DNA of 64,000 nucleotides from Gammaproteobacteria bacterium (lineage in GTDB: Bacteria > Pseudomonadota > Gammaproteobacteria > Chromatiales > Chromatiaceae), in NCBI GenBank assembly GCA_020445255.1, contig JAGRGY010000041.1:1-64000 (forward strand), in the 5' to 3' direction. Shown here piece after piece: positions 28,101-35,553 of this stretch. The notes under the pieces are model-generated. The model did no database searches. It saw only the letters and a program-made list of their open reading frames with translations, and had not been told where the DNA came from. Position 1 is the first letter of the stretch. Each line of letters begins with the position of its first letter. The position numbers and the translations under genes were made by a program.

Positions 28101-29472
28101 GAAGGTGCTGACGCTGACCGTCGACAAGCTCGGCCTGTCGCCGCTGGGCCTGGTGATGGCGATCAACGACAGCGGCGAGGATGCGCGCTCGATGCTCGAA
28201 CGACGCGCACTGCAGGTGTTCGCCAGCATGCTCACCGCCAGCCAACGCGGCGCCACGCTGACGCTGCTCGACACCACGCCCCGCCGCAGTCCGCGGACCA
28301 CGATCAGCCTCGGCGCACTGCGTGCGGTGCTGCGCCTGCTCTACAAATTGATCACGTCGCAGCGCGCGGCCAACGCCGACGACCTGGAGCAGCCGGCGCT
28401 GGCCGGCGCAGACAGCACAGACGACAGTGAACTGGGTACGCGCGCCGACGCGCTGCAGTCAGGCTATCGCGACGCACTCGTCGCGCTCGACGGCGTTCTG
28501 GTGACCGGCGATGCAGCCGTCGCTGACGGCGCGCTGGTCAATGCGCTCGCTGGCGCAGCGGCTTTCGGCATCGACGATGCATTGCACGGCTTTGGCGACG
28601 ACACGGCGACGTTGACGACGCGCGGTCGAAAGGTAAGCGACCGGATGCACGACGCCCTGGCGCGCGCCCAGACACTGCGCGATGCACTCGACGAACAGGT
28701 TCGGATCGATCCGTCGCTGCCGGCGGCACAGCGTGCAAAGGTACACATAGAACGGATGCGCACTCTGCTCGGCAGCGACTTCCCGATACTGCCACTGTTC
28801 ACGGCCGGCAACGGCAAGCGGCTGCAGGCAGGCAACCGTGCACGCAGCACGCTGCTCGGCGGTGACGAGCTGGCACCGGCGACCTGGCTGGCCCGTCTGG
28901 CGCTGGTGCGTTCCGGTGTCGACCGGATCGCCGCGGTACGTCATGCCGGTGAGTTGATCGGCGCCAGCCTGCCGCCGGACGACCTGCGCGTCGTGCAGCT
29001 GCCGGTCGTGGACACCGAGCGCTGGCTGGCGCTGCCGTTTGCCGCCCAGCCGGCCGATGCCGAACTCGCGATCGTCGCGATCGGCAGGAAGGCACTGCGC
29101 TTTGACCGGTCGTTGTCCGGGCTATTCTGCGACGCCTGGGACGAGCTGATCCCGACGCGCGAAGAGACCACCGGCATCGCGCTGCATCACGACGCCCCGG
29201 GCGCACGTCCACCACAGGCGGTGCTGCTCGCGGTGCCACCAGCGGCCACGGATCCGCAGTGGCGCATCGATACGCTGCTCGAAACCGTCAACGAGGCACG
29301 CGAACTCGCCCGGCTGCGCGCGGTCGGTCCGCAACAGCTGCAATGGCTCGGTACGCTGCTGCCGGCGGTCTACCTGCCGCAGGCGGTGTCCGCCGATGTG
29401 CCCGGCGTGCGCCTGACCGAACTCGCCGCCAAGTACACGCGAACCGGCACCGCGGTGCTGGGCAAGGAGTGA
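25108..29472 (+). CDS. Giant protein of unknown function (operon gene D)
   Basis: 1454 residues, the longest in the window, with no signal peptide or membrane helix. The N-terminal region has LLPVRLEARFF (20-30) and IYPDQIHIDAHEPDLT. The middle has YPALRIGKQPYGVLPVLA (about 376-393). A further conserved-looking block is RPDGVYIGGYGWLDDLRP (about 708-725). The C-terminal third is mostly predicted helical. No enzymatic motif was recognised. The ATG at 25108 follows GGGGGA and overlaps the gene C stop by 8 bases, which argues against the earlier in-frame openings. Gene E starts 3 bases after its stop. It is probably a structural partner of genes B, C and E; this is inferred from size and linkage only. 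Confidence 0.75.
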   Translation: MADEFDVGIAQLAGDVPVALLPVRLEARFFAAASELRVRIYPDQIHIDAHEPDLTAGERVAAIGYWQTRFARPDNVPAASDAWQTLVARFGARRAAWLVQAATPRNLARIGVDVQPRFPTLPTRPDNWSRAAYAAALPERWVVIGKRGGQELFRKQTLAVAAGLEVSPAPDDTSDVPDDGNVLQPGARWLTDFDAAEQAGMALRIDDRDLPGGQGLADGLDTLLVVGIDTTRTPAQAAASLHELFAAHAFSDGLSTVTPGTPTNLTGDAPPPANGPTALTERLDPARRAEAAAPADGGLPHLWRALGLTLSADDLLNTVDAAALREQRVAGHMTDLLWESTLGAFLTDFLKPNFSDRASLAVREHARAHLQPAGPYPALRIGKQPYGVLPVLAPGRFAAPADSFDARLAEQLARLRVLWQAAVARTPHLGRSSDLDADLTALLQMTPVSTALRYRHVLGPLALSATRGMERHAASQERITEMLGAHLRWPHRPSLSGFVAHPQNHPLRVPLVDTAPRDPGAPLSRNYLRELVELARDSGDFNAIKAREDADTLLESLAAYAIARELHRADIATIDDFRVQSGQTAERAARGALTSAEFVGIETATAATSADAVQLHTPAQAARLVIPALTGQQTVRQFVSAAIARGTPPTNNVRVLADTLAAAEFLGTCSVDELERALRGMLDAYAYRLDAWITSLASRRLAGWRQARPDGVYIGGYGWLDDLRPDTSTSPTSQGFVHAPSLPQAVTAAVLRSGHLAHHDTEHSALNLDLSSVRVRTALQLLDGIDAGQPLAALLGYRLERALRTTSLTLAQYILPLRRLAPLRPDPNAAPTASEGPSETVATRDVVDGVHLLERWRNERATLLADITPPPSASERDAIAAQLDRLADTYDAVADVLVAEAVHQNVLGNNERAGAALAALDRQERPPRIDFVRTPRSGKHYAQRLLLLFDNSTISSAIWRRLSADPFAGAEPRLNAWIARVLGSPTRIRLAATIAGSKKVLTLTVDKLGLSPLGLVMAINDSGEDARSMLERRALQVFASMLTASQRGATLTLLDTTPRRSPRTTISLGALRAVLRLLYKLITSQRAANADDLEQPALAGADSTDDSELGTRADALQSGYRDALVALDGVLVTGDAAVADGALVNALAGAAAFGIDDALHGFGDDTATLTTRGRKVSDRMHDALARAQTLRDALDEQVRIDPSLPAAQRAKVHIERMRTLLGSDFPILPLFTAGNGKRLQAGNRARSTLLGGDELAPATWLARLALVRSGVDRIAAVRHAGELIGASLPPDDLRVVQLPVVDTERWLALPFAAQPADAELAIVAIGRKALRFDRSLSGLFCDAWDELIPTREETTGIALHHDAPGARPPQAVLLAVPPAATDPQWRIDTLLETVNEARELARLRAVGPQQLQWLGTLLPAVYLPQAVSADVPGVRLTELAAKYTRTGTAVLGKE

Positions 29473-29475
29473 CCG

Positions 29476-31305
29476 ATGCTGACGCTGGACATCGCCAATG
29501 CCGTGCTGCTCGATCCCGGCCGCGTGATCAGGCCCGCGGTGACGACGTGGACGCGCGTCGAACCGTTGCCGTTGTCGACCGACCTGCAGCCCGGGCTGGC
29601 GGCCCCGATCGCCGACCCACTGTGGTTGCTGGCACGCCAGTGGCAGTTCCTCGAATTCGCCGGAGAGGACGCCGGCACGCCGATCGAGGTACGCATCGAC
29701 GGCGACAGCGCACCGCTCGCGCGCGTGCTTGCCGGCATCCCCGACAAGCAGGCCGCGACGCGCGCCACCGACTACGACAACAGCGCGATGCCGCTCGAGG
29801 TCGTCGTCGAACGTGAGCCGGTCTGGGCGACGCATCCGCGGCTGGCCGCCGAGGCCGGGCTGCAGCTGCAGCGCATGCTCACCGCAGCGAAGCTCACCAG
29901 CCTGTACAAGTCGTTCGTCGCCGCCTACCCGCTCGAGCCGCCCGCCGACGGGTCGGCCGGCGCCGACCGCGACGGTGTCGAATGGCTGGCGCTGGCGGGC
30001 GGACGCGCGCTCGACGGTCGCCTGCTGGCCGCGACGCTGCGCCTGCTGCGCAATCCCGACGGAAGCCTGTCCGACCTGCCGCCGCAGCCGGCGATCGCGA
30101 CGAAATCACGTCAGACCGCGCTCAGCGTGCTGCAGGACTGGCTCGCGTGGTACGGCGAACTGCTGGTCGACCCCGTGTCCGCCGATGCGTGGAACGCACA
30201 GCGCCAGGAATACGCATTCACGCTGTCGGCGGCGACTCCCGACGGTGAGCTGTCGCTGGAGGCCGACGAGTATGCCGACCGACACTTGGACTGGTACGCG
30301 CTGCGCGGCTCGGCCACGGGACTGGACGCGGCCGCTAGCGTCGCGACGCCTTTGGCGCCGCGACCCGTGCTACCGGTACCTGCGCAGTACGCCGGCAAGC
30401 CTGCGGACCGCTATTGGGAGTTCGAGGACCAGACGATCAATTTCGGTGCGCTGACTGCCGGTCCCACCGACCTGTCGCGGCTCCTGTTGGCCGAGTTCGG
30501 CCTGATCTACGGCAACGACTGGTTCGTGATCCCACTGCGCCTGCCGGTCGGTTCCGTCACCCGCATCGCGCACTGCGCGGTGCGCGACACGTTCGGTGTA
30601 GAGACCCTCGTCACGCCATCGCGCAACGACGATGGCACGCCATGGGCGATGTTCGAGCTCAGCGAACGACCGGCAGGACTGAGCAGCGCCGGCCGGCGTA
30701 CGCCGGCGACGCGCGACTGGTGGCTGCTGGCACCGACGCTGGCACAGACCCTCGAAGGCGATGCCCTGGAACGCGTCGCCCTTTTCCGCGACGAGATGGC
30801 CAACATGGCCTGGGCCGTGGAGCACAGGGTGCAGGGCGCCAGTGGCATGCCCTACGCACGCTATGATGAGGCATCGATCCGTGCCGCCCGGTCCACGGCG
30901 GACGCGGCGGGCGTCACGGGGCTCGTGTACCGGCTCGCCACCGCAGTGCCGGAACACTGGCTGCCACTGGTGCCGGTCCCGGCCGCCGGCTCGAATCCCG
31001 CGCTGGCACCGGTCACGCAGTACGAGCGTCGCGCGATGCTGCGCGTCGACGCGGACGGCCAGCGCAGCCGGGTGCAGCCGAAGGGCCTGCTGTTGCGCAC
31101 TGATCCAGGCGTCGCGGTCGACGCCGAGCCACCGCTGCGCATCGAGGACGAGGAGATCGGGCGCGCCGGCATCGTCGTCGAGCGCAACTTCCAACTTGCG
31201 CGCTGGGTCGACGGCCGCACGCTGGTGTGGCTGGGTCGCAGCAAGCAATATGGCCTCGGCGAGGGATCCAGCGGTCTGCGCTTCGATGTGCTGTCGGGTA
31301 CCTGA
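29476..31305 (+). CDS. Large protein of unknown function (operon gene E)
   Basis: 609 residues, last gene of the operon, soluble by appearance. Its most striking segment is DPLWLLARQWQFLEFAGEDA (47-66). Others are PADRYWEFEDQTINFGAL (about 310) and LLLAEFGLIYGNDWFVIPLR (about 336-355). The C terminus ends with ARWVDGRTLVWLGRSKQYG and GSSGLRFD. No catalytic motif or known fold was recognised. The ATG at 29476 lies three bases after the gene D stop, with GGCAAGGAG as Shine-Dalgarno inside the end of gene D. Base composition matches its neighbours, so recent acquisition from a low-GC donor is unlikely. Confidence 0.75.
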   Translation: MLTLDIANAVLLDPGRVIRPAVTTWTRVEPLPLSTDLQPGLAAPIADPLWLLARQWQFLEFAGEDAGTPIEVRIDGDSAPLARVLAGIPDKQAATRATDYDNSAMPLEVVVEREPVWATHPRLAAEAGLQLQRMLTAAKLTSLYKSFVAAYPLEPPADGSAGADRDGVEWLALAGGRALDGRLLAATLRLLRNPDGSLSDLPPQPAIATKSRQTALSVLQDWLAWYGELLVDPVSADAWNAQRQEYAFTLSAATPDGELSLEADEYADRHLDWYALRGSATGLDAAASVATPLAPRPVLPVPAQYAGKPADRYWEFEDQTINFGALTAGPTDLSRLLLAEFGLIYGNDWFVIPLRLPVGSVTRIAHCAVRDTFGVETLVTPSRNDDGTPWAMFELSERPAGLSSAGRRTPATRDWWLLAPTLAQTLEGDALERVALFRDEMANMAWAVEHRVQGASGMPYARYDEASIRAARSTADAAGVTGLVYRLATAVPEHWLPLVPVPAAGSNPALAPVTQYERRAMLRVDADGQRSRVQPKGLLLRTDPGVAVDAEPPLRIEDEEIGRAGIVVERNFQLARWVDGRTLVWLGRSKQYGLGEGSSGLRFDVLSGT

Positions 31306-31636
31306 GCCGGCGCTTGCGGCGCGAAACGACTGCCGTTACCGACATCCACACTGTACGACTGCCGGGTCACCGCATCGCTCGACCGGCAACCTGAGGCACT
31401 CGGGTGACATGTCTGCAGGAGGCAGTGCGGGCTCTGCGGATGGACGCATCGGACACCGCTCCCGCTGACGCCGCAAACCGACCGCAGCGTGCCGGTTTGC
31501 GCCACTGCAACGACACCCGAACATCACGCGCCAAGCGGGCGAACCTTTGCGCATTCGCGACTCAGGATCGGTACATCAGACCAGGACGCAAGCGTCGGCA
31601 TCCTGCCGAATGCTGCCGGTCGTTCCGACAGTTCCG
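31306..31636. other. Convergent intergenic region
   Basis: A 331-base gap between the end of the giant-protein operon and the end of the convergent CHAD gene. No gene is supported. It holds one perfect 9-bp inverted repeat, CGCAAACCG (31472-31480) and CGGTTTGCG (31493-31501), with a 12-base loop and no T-tract. This could act as a weak bidirectional transcript end. Confidence 0.55.
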
Positions 31637-33214
31637 TCAGTCCGCCGCCGACGAAGGCTTGAACAGTGTCTTGTAGCGTGCGCGATTGTCGTCGCAGTCG
31701 AACGCGGCGAAACGATCGGCAAACGCCTCGTGTGCCGCCTGCTGCGCACGCAGCGAATCGGCGATCAGCGCACCGATTGCGAGTGTCGTCGACAGGGTGG
31801 CCGGATCGGCAGGGTCGAGCTCGGCCGCCAGCGCACGCAGGTGTTCGGCCTGCACCTGCCTGTCCTGGAACTCGCCGAGGTTGTCGAGCAGCTTCTTCAG
31901 CGTCTTGACGATGCCCTGCAGGTCGTCGTCCGGATACAGGCTGCGGAAGAATTCGATCAGGTAACGCAGCTTCTTGCAGTCTTTGCGCAATTCGTGCATC
32001 GCGGTCGGCTCGCCGTGCCCGACCGCCGTGCGACCGTCCTTGAGCACACGCTTGTAGATGCGCCAGATGCGCTGCGATGCAACGCGTTCGATCGGCAGAT
32101 CGGCGAACCAACCTGGCTCTCCAGGGAACGCGTCCGCCTCGAGTGCGTCGCGCCAGTCGGTGAGCAGCGCGCGCAGGCGACGACCGCCGAGCGCCGCTGC
32201 GAGCCTGGCCTGCTGCTCGGCGTGATCGAGCTCGATTCGCCGCTGCAGCGGATCGAGATCGGCGCGCATCACGTGCGGCAGACTTGCTCGGTAAGTCGGC
32301 AGTTCGAGCAGGAACACGTCGAGGTCGCGCGTCGGACCGGTGATCTGACCCAGCCATGCGAAGCGCTCTTTGAAATCCTCGACCACGGCGTCGGGCAGCA
32401 CGCGCTTGACCTGGGTCAGTGCCGATCGCGTGCGCCGCGTGGCTACGCGCAGGTCGTGAAGGAACTCCGAATCGAGGTTGCGCCGCGCGCCGTCGACGTT
32501 GCGTTCCAGGGTGTCGAGCAGCGTGAGGAACACCTTGCGCATCGCATCGATCGCCATCCTTCCCCGCCGGATGGTCAGATCGAGCTTGGAGCTGTAGTCG
32601 CCGGGCTCGCGTCCAAGCGCCGCCACCGCGGCCTCGAGCGGGCTCGCCGGCGCATCCGGCCAGCCGTGCTGGTCGGCGAAGGCGGCACACAAGGCGTCCG
32701 CCTGCTCTTCGTAGCCCTTGACGGCCAGCACGCGCAACCGGGGCCACAAGGTGCGCGGTTCGACGACGGCATCGGATTCGCTGCTGAGGCGCATCAGCTG
32801 AAGACGCACGACCGTCTTGCCGTCCTCGTTGACGAGGCGCAGCTCTGTCACGGCCGCGCGCACCAGGGCCACCGGCAACAGCACGCGCATCGCCAGGCAG
32901 CTGGCGACGCGGTCGCGCAGGCCGCCCGGTGGCAGGTCCGCCGGCCAGGCCGGGGTGGCGTCGAACGCAACCGGCTCGGCGACATCGACGCCCGAGGCAT
33001 CCCTGAGCCGCAGCGCCGGTCCGGCCGGCGTGTCGAACTGCATCAAATGCAGGCCCGCGCCGTACAGCCTCCAGTCGAAGCTGTCGAAGAACCGCAGCGT
33101 GAAGGTGCTGCTGGAGTCGGCCATGCAGGCCGATTCGCCACCCAGCAGGCGCACGAGGCGCGCGTCGCTCAGGTCGTGCGGCAACAGAAAGCCGTGAACG
33201 TGTGCAGGCGTCAT
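31637..33214 (-). CDS. CHAD-domain protein
   Basis: 525 residues. The C-terminal half (about 225-510) is a CHAD domain, a helical bundle with conserved histidines and basic residues that binds polyphosphate. Visible are FLHDLRVATRRTRSAL, GPTRDLDVFL and the second-half repeat MHELRKDCKKLRYLIEFF with LGEFQDRQVQ. The N-terminal 200 residues resemble a degenerate CYTH-like region but lack a clear ExExK motif. No signal peptide is visible. CHAD proteins can localise to polyphosphate granules. The gene converges on the giant-protein operon, which begins with a phosphoesterase; whether they work together is unknown. An internal ATG at residue 31 is an alternative start. Confidence 0.85.
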   Translation of the reverse strand: MTPAHVHGFLLPHDLSDARLVRLLGGESACMADSSSTFTLRFFDSFDWRLYGAGLHLMQFDTPAGPALRLRDASGVDVAEPVAFDATPAWPADLPPGGLRDRVASCLAMRVLLPVALVRAAVTELRLVNEDGKTVVRLQLMRLSSESDAVVEPRTLWPRLRVLAVKGYEEQADALCAAFADQHGWPDAPASPLEAAVAALGREPGDYSSKLDLTIRRGRMAIDAMRKVFLTLLDTLERNVDGARRNLDSEFLHDLRVATRRTRSALTQVKRVLPDAVVEDFKERFAWLGQITGPTRDLDVFLLELPTYRASLPHVMRADLDPLQRRIELDHAEQQARLAAALGGRRLRALLTDWRDALEADAFPGEPGWFADLPIERVASQRIWRIYKRVLKDGRTAVGHGEPTAMHELRKDCKKLRYLIEFFRSLYPDDDLQGIVKTLKKLLDNLGEFQDRQVQAEHLRALAAELDPADPATLSTTLAIGALIADSLRAQQAAHEAFADRFAAFDCDDNRARYKTLFKPSSAAD

Positions 33215-33481
33215 CTGACGGGTCCCTGGGAACTGGCCGGTCGGCGGCGCCGGCCATCAGCGACCGGCGACGGGCTGAACAGGTTACACGACTCGCATCA
33301 CGGGCCGAAATCAGGTCAATTTACCGACATCGGTCAATGGCGCCCAGGGTCCCGATCATGTAACGTTTCGCCCCTGTCGTGCCATCGCTGTCCGGCCTGC
33401 CCCATCGCCTCGCTGCGCAGGGCAGTCGGCCTGCCAAACGGATCGGCCCGCGAATCCGGTCCACTGCCCAAGGAGAACCCG

Positions 33482-35227
33482 ATGTTCAAACCGACATTGA
33501 TCGGCTGTGCGCTGTTCGCCGCCCTGGGAAACCCGGCGATTTCCGCCGAGCAGTCCGCAGCACCCCAGTTCCAATCGACTCAACCGGGACAGATGCCGGC
33601 CTGGGTCCAGCAACAGATGGCGCCGGGCAACCAGCTACCGGCCTGGGTGCAGGAGCGCAGGGCCCAGCTCGCGGCTCCGGCGGCACCGCCCGCGCCGACA
33701 CCTCCGCAGCCTCCGCAGGCCGATGCCGGTATGTCGGCTCCCGCCGCCGCGACGCCTCCGCCGCGGCCGCAGGCGCCGGACTGGGTCAAACCCAATCCGG
33801 TGGCCAGTGCGCCGGCAGCCCCGGCCGCACCTGAGCGACCCGCTGCGCCGAAACGTGAACTGCCGGACTGGGTCAAACAGTACCGTGCCGAAACCCCGTC
33901 GCCGCAGGCGCCCGCAGCACCTCAACTGCCGGCTCCTCCCGACTGGGCGGTCGAACAGCGGGCCGACCTGCAGTCGATGCATGCACCCGAGAAGCCGGCC
34001 CTCGACGTGACCATGCCGGAACGGCCCACGGCGCCGGAGAAACCCGCGTGGGTGAACGAACGGAACGCGCCGATGGCACCACCCGCGGCACCGCAACCGC
34101 CGGCAGCGCCGGCTGTACAGGCCCCGATGGCGGCGGCTGAACCTCCGGAGCCGCCGGTATCCCACTTTGCCGAACCACCGATGCCGCAGGAACCGGAGAT
34201 GCCGTCGGCCGAAAACGCCGCACCGATGATGCAGGGCTACGCCCCCGCGCCGGCGCCCTACTACCAGCCTTGGGGCGGAGCACCCTACGGCGGCTGGGGC
34301 GCACCCTACGGCGGCGGCTGGAACAACGGTTGGGCGCCGTGGGGCAACGGCTGGGGTAACAACGGCTGGGGTAACAACGGCTGGGGCAACAACGGCTGGG
34401 GCAACAGCTGGATGCCCTGGGGCAACGGTTGGGGCAACAATGGCTGGGGCAACAGCTGGATGCCATGGGACAACGGCTGGGGCAACAATGGCTGGGGCAA
34501 CAGCTGGATGCCGTGGGGCAACGGCTGGGGCGGCAACGGCTGGAACGACGGCTACAACAGCGGCTACGGCAACGGCTGGGGCAATACCTACGGCGACGGC
34601 TACGGCGATCTCGACGGCGAGGCCGACTTCAGCTTCGCGGCACGCGCCTGGATGAGCGGCGACATGCGCGGTGACGGGTATGGTGCGGGTGACGGCTATG
34701 GCTACGGCAATGGCTACGGCTACCAGGGCTACGGCCCGTATCTGCCGCCACCGCCGATGATGGTGCCGCCAATGCCGATGCAGGACGAGGGCCCGGCCGA
34801 CGGTGACCGTGACGGCGTCGCCGATGCCGGCGACCTGTGCCCCGACACCGCCGAAGGTGTCGCGGTGGATGCGCTCGGCTGCGACGACACCGCGCGCATC
34901 GTGCTGCGTGGCGTCAACTTCAAGACCGACTCGGCGGACCTCACCGACGACTCCCTGGCGATCCTCGACGGCGTCTCGGAGACCCTGTCGGCACATCCCG
35001 ATATCAGCGTAGTGGTCGCCGGTCACACCGACAGCGACGGTGAAGATGCCTACAACAAGGACCTGTCGCAGCGGCGCGCGCAGAGTGTCGTCAACTATCT
35101 CGCCGACCACGGTGTAGACCGCAACAACATGATCGCGAAGGGCTATGGCGAGGAGCAGCCGATCGCGACCAACGACACGGCCGAGGGCAAGGCGCAGAAC
35201 CGCCGCGTCGAGCTCAACCGCCTGTAA
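33482..35227 (+). CDS. OmpA-family protein with Pro-rich and Trp/Gly/Asn repeat regions
   Basis: 581 residues. Signal peptide 1-22 (ending AISA). A long Pro/Ala-rich region (25-260) contains six copies of a P-A/D-W-V/A motif followed by a charged stretch, such as PAWVQERR and PDWVKQYR. A Trp/Gly/Asn region (about 260-410) contains GNGWGNNGWGNSWMPW repeats. A short Asp-rich calcium-type segment (DGDRDGVADAGDLCPDTA) precedes a C-terminal OmpA domain (about 475-581) with the peptidoglycan-binding signature VVVAGHTDSDGEDAYNKDLS...RRAQSVVNYL. There is no recognisable beta-barrel, so it is probably a periplasmic or outer-membrane-attached protein bound to the cell wall. The frame is open upstream across the CHAD gene, but the signal peptide fixes the ATG at 33482. 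Confidence 0.88.
   Translation: MFKPTLIGCALFAALGNPAISAEQSAAPQFQSTQPGQMPAWVQQQMAPGNQLPAWVQERRAQLAAPAAPPAPTPPQPPQADAGMSAPAAATPPPRPQAPDWVKPNPVASAPAAPAAPERPAAPKRELPDWVKQYRAETPSPQAPAAPQLPAPPDWAVEQRADLQSMHAPEKPALDVTMPERPTAPEKPAWVNERNAPMAPPAAPQPPAAPAVQAPMAAAEPPEPPVSHFAEPPMPQEPEMPSAENAAPMMQGYAPAPAPYYQPWGGAPYGGWGAPYGGGWNNGWAPWGNGWGNNGWGNNGWGNNGWGNSWMPWGNGWGNNGWGNSWMPWDNGWGNNGWGNSWMPWGNGWGGNGWNDGYNSGYGNGWGNTYGDGYGDLDGEADFSFAARAWMSGDMRGDGYGAGDGYGYGNGYGYQGYGPYLPPPPMMVPPMPMQDEGPADGDRDGVADAGDLCPDTAEGVAVDALGCDDTARIVLRGVNFKTDSADLTDDSLAILDGVSETLSAHPDISVVVAGHTDSDGEDAYNKDLSQRRAQSVVNYLADHGVDRNNMIAKGYGEEQPIATNDTAEGKAQNRRVELNRL
34343..34516 (+). repeat. Tandem 48-bp repeats with 15-bp sub-repeats
   Basis: Within the OmpA-family gene, three adjacent 48-bp units (34373-34420, 34421-34468, 34469-34516) encode GNGWGNNGWGNSWMPW with minor changes (N or D at a few positions). 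Shorter NNGWG units precede them. In-frame unit lengths allow expansion or contraction without frameshift. Confidence 0.85.
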
Positions 35228-35264
35228 CAGCATCTCTGCCGCCATCGGGGCGGCATACACTTGC

Positions 35265-35293
35265 CGGCGCAGCCACCTGGCTGCGCCGTTTTC
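35265..35293 (+). terminator. Rho-independent terminator of the OmpA-family gene
   Basis: Perfect 10-bp stem CGGCGCAGCC (35265-35274) / GGCTGCGCCG (35279-35288) with an ACCT loop, followed by TTTTC. It lies 37 bases after the stop codon and separates the gene from the ptmE promoter. Confidence 0.92.
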
Positions 35294-35460
35294 GTCTCAG
35301 CGGCGGGCCGTCGAGCGCCTGTCGACCACCGTGCAGCCCTCGCGTCGACCCGCATCCACCGTGACAGGGGCCGTCTCCAGCCGGCTCAAGCGAAGCCCGT
35401 TCCCGTCGATACCCTGGCATGGCCGCTGGCCATTCACCGGAGCGCGCGTGAATCGGTGAA

Positions 35461-35476
35461 TGGCGCGGGATTTGCA
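35461..35476 (+). promoter_or_regulatory. Sigma-54 promoter of ptmE-legF
   Basis: TGGCGC-N5-TTGCA with GG at 35462-35463 and GC at 35474-35475, 10 bases apart. One mismatch to TGGCAC; the TTGCA half is perfect. Predicted start is about 35487, leader about 67 bases. It ties these sugar-activation genes to the flagellar regulon. Confidence 0.75.
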
Positions 35477-35553
35477 GAATTCCATCGAACCCCCCGGAAG
35501 TGCCGGGAGGTTGACGCCGCAGCGCGGCGCAGGACAGCGATCGACAGGCAGGC

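Larger units (their letters stand above)
35228..35553. other. Intergenic region before ptmE
   Basis: A 326-base gap without a gene. It contains the OmpA-gene terminator (35265-35293) and the sigma-54 box for the ptmE-legF pair (35461-35476). An imperfect GC hairpin lies in the predicted ptmE leader (about 35491-35511). Confidence 0.7.

Noticed and set aside
15546..31305. Idea that the giant-protein operon is a contractile injection system or prophage
   Set aside because: No sheath, tube, spike, AAA ATPase, integrase or lysis gene was recognised, and composition matches the chromosome.
31547..33481. Upstream in-frame extension of the OmpA-family gene by about 645 codons
   Set aside because: It runs antisense through the CHAD gene; the signal peptide fixes the start at 33482.
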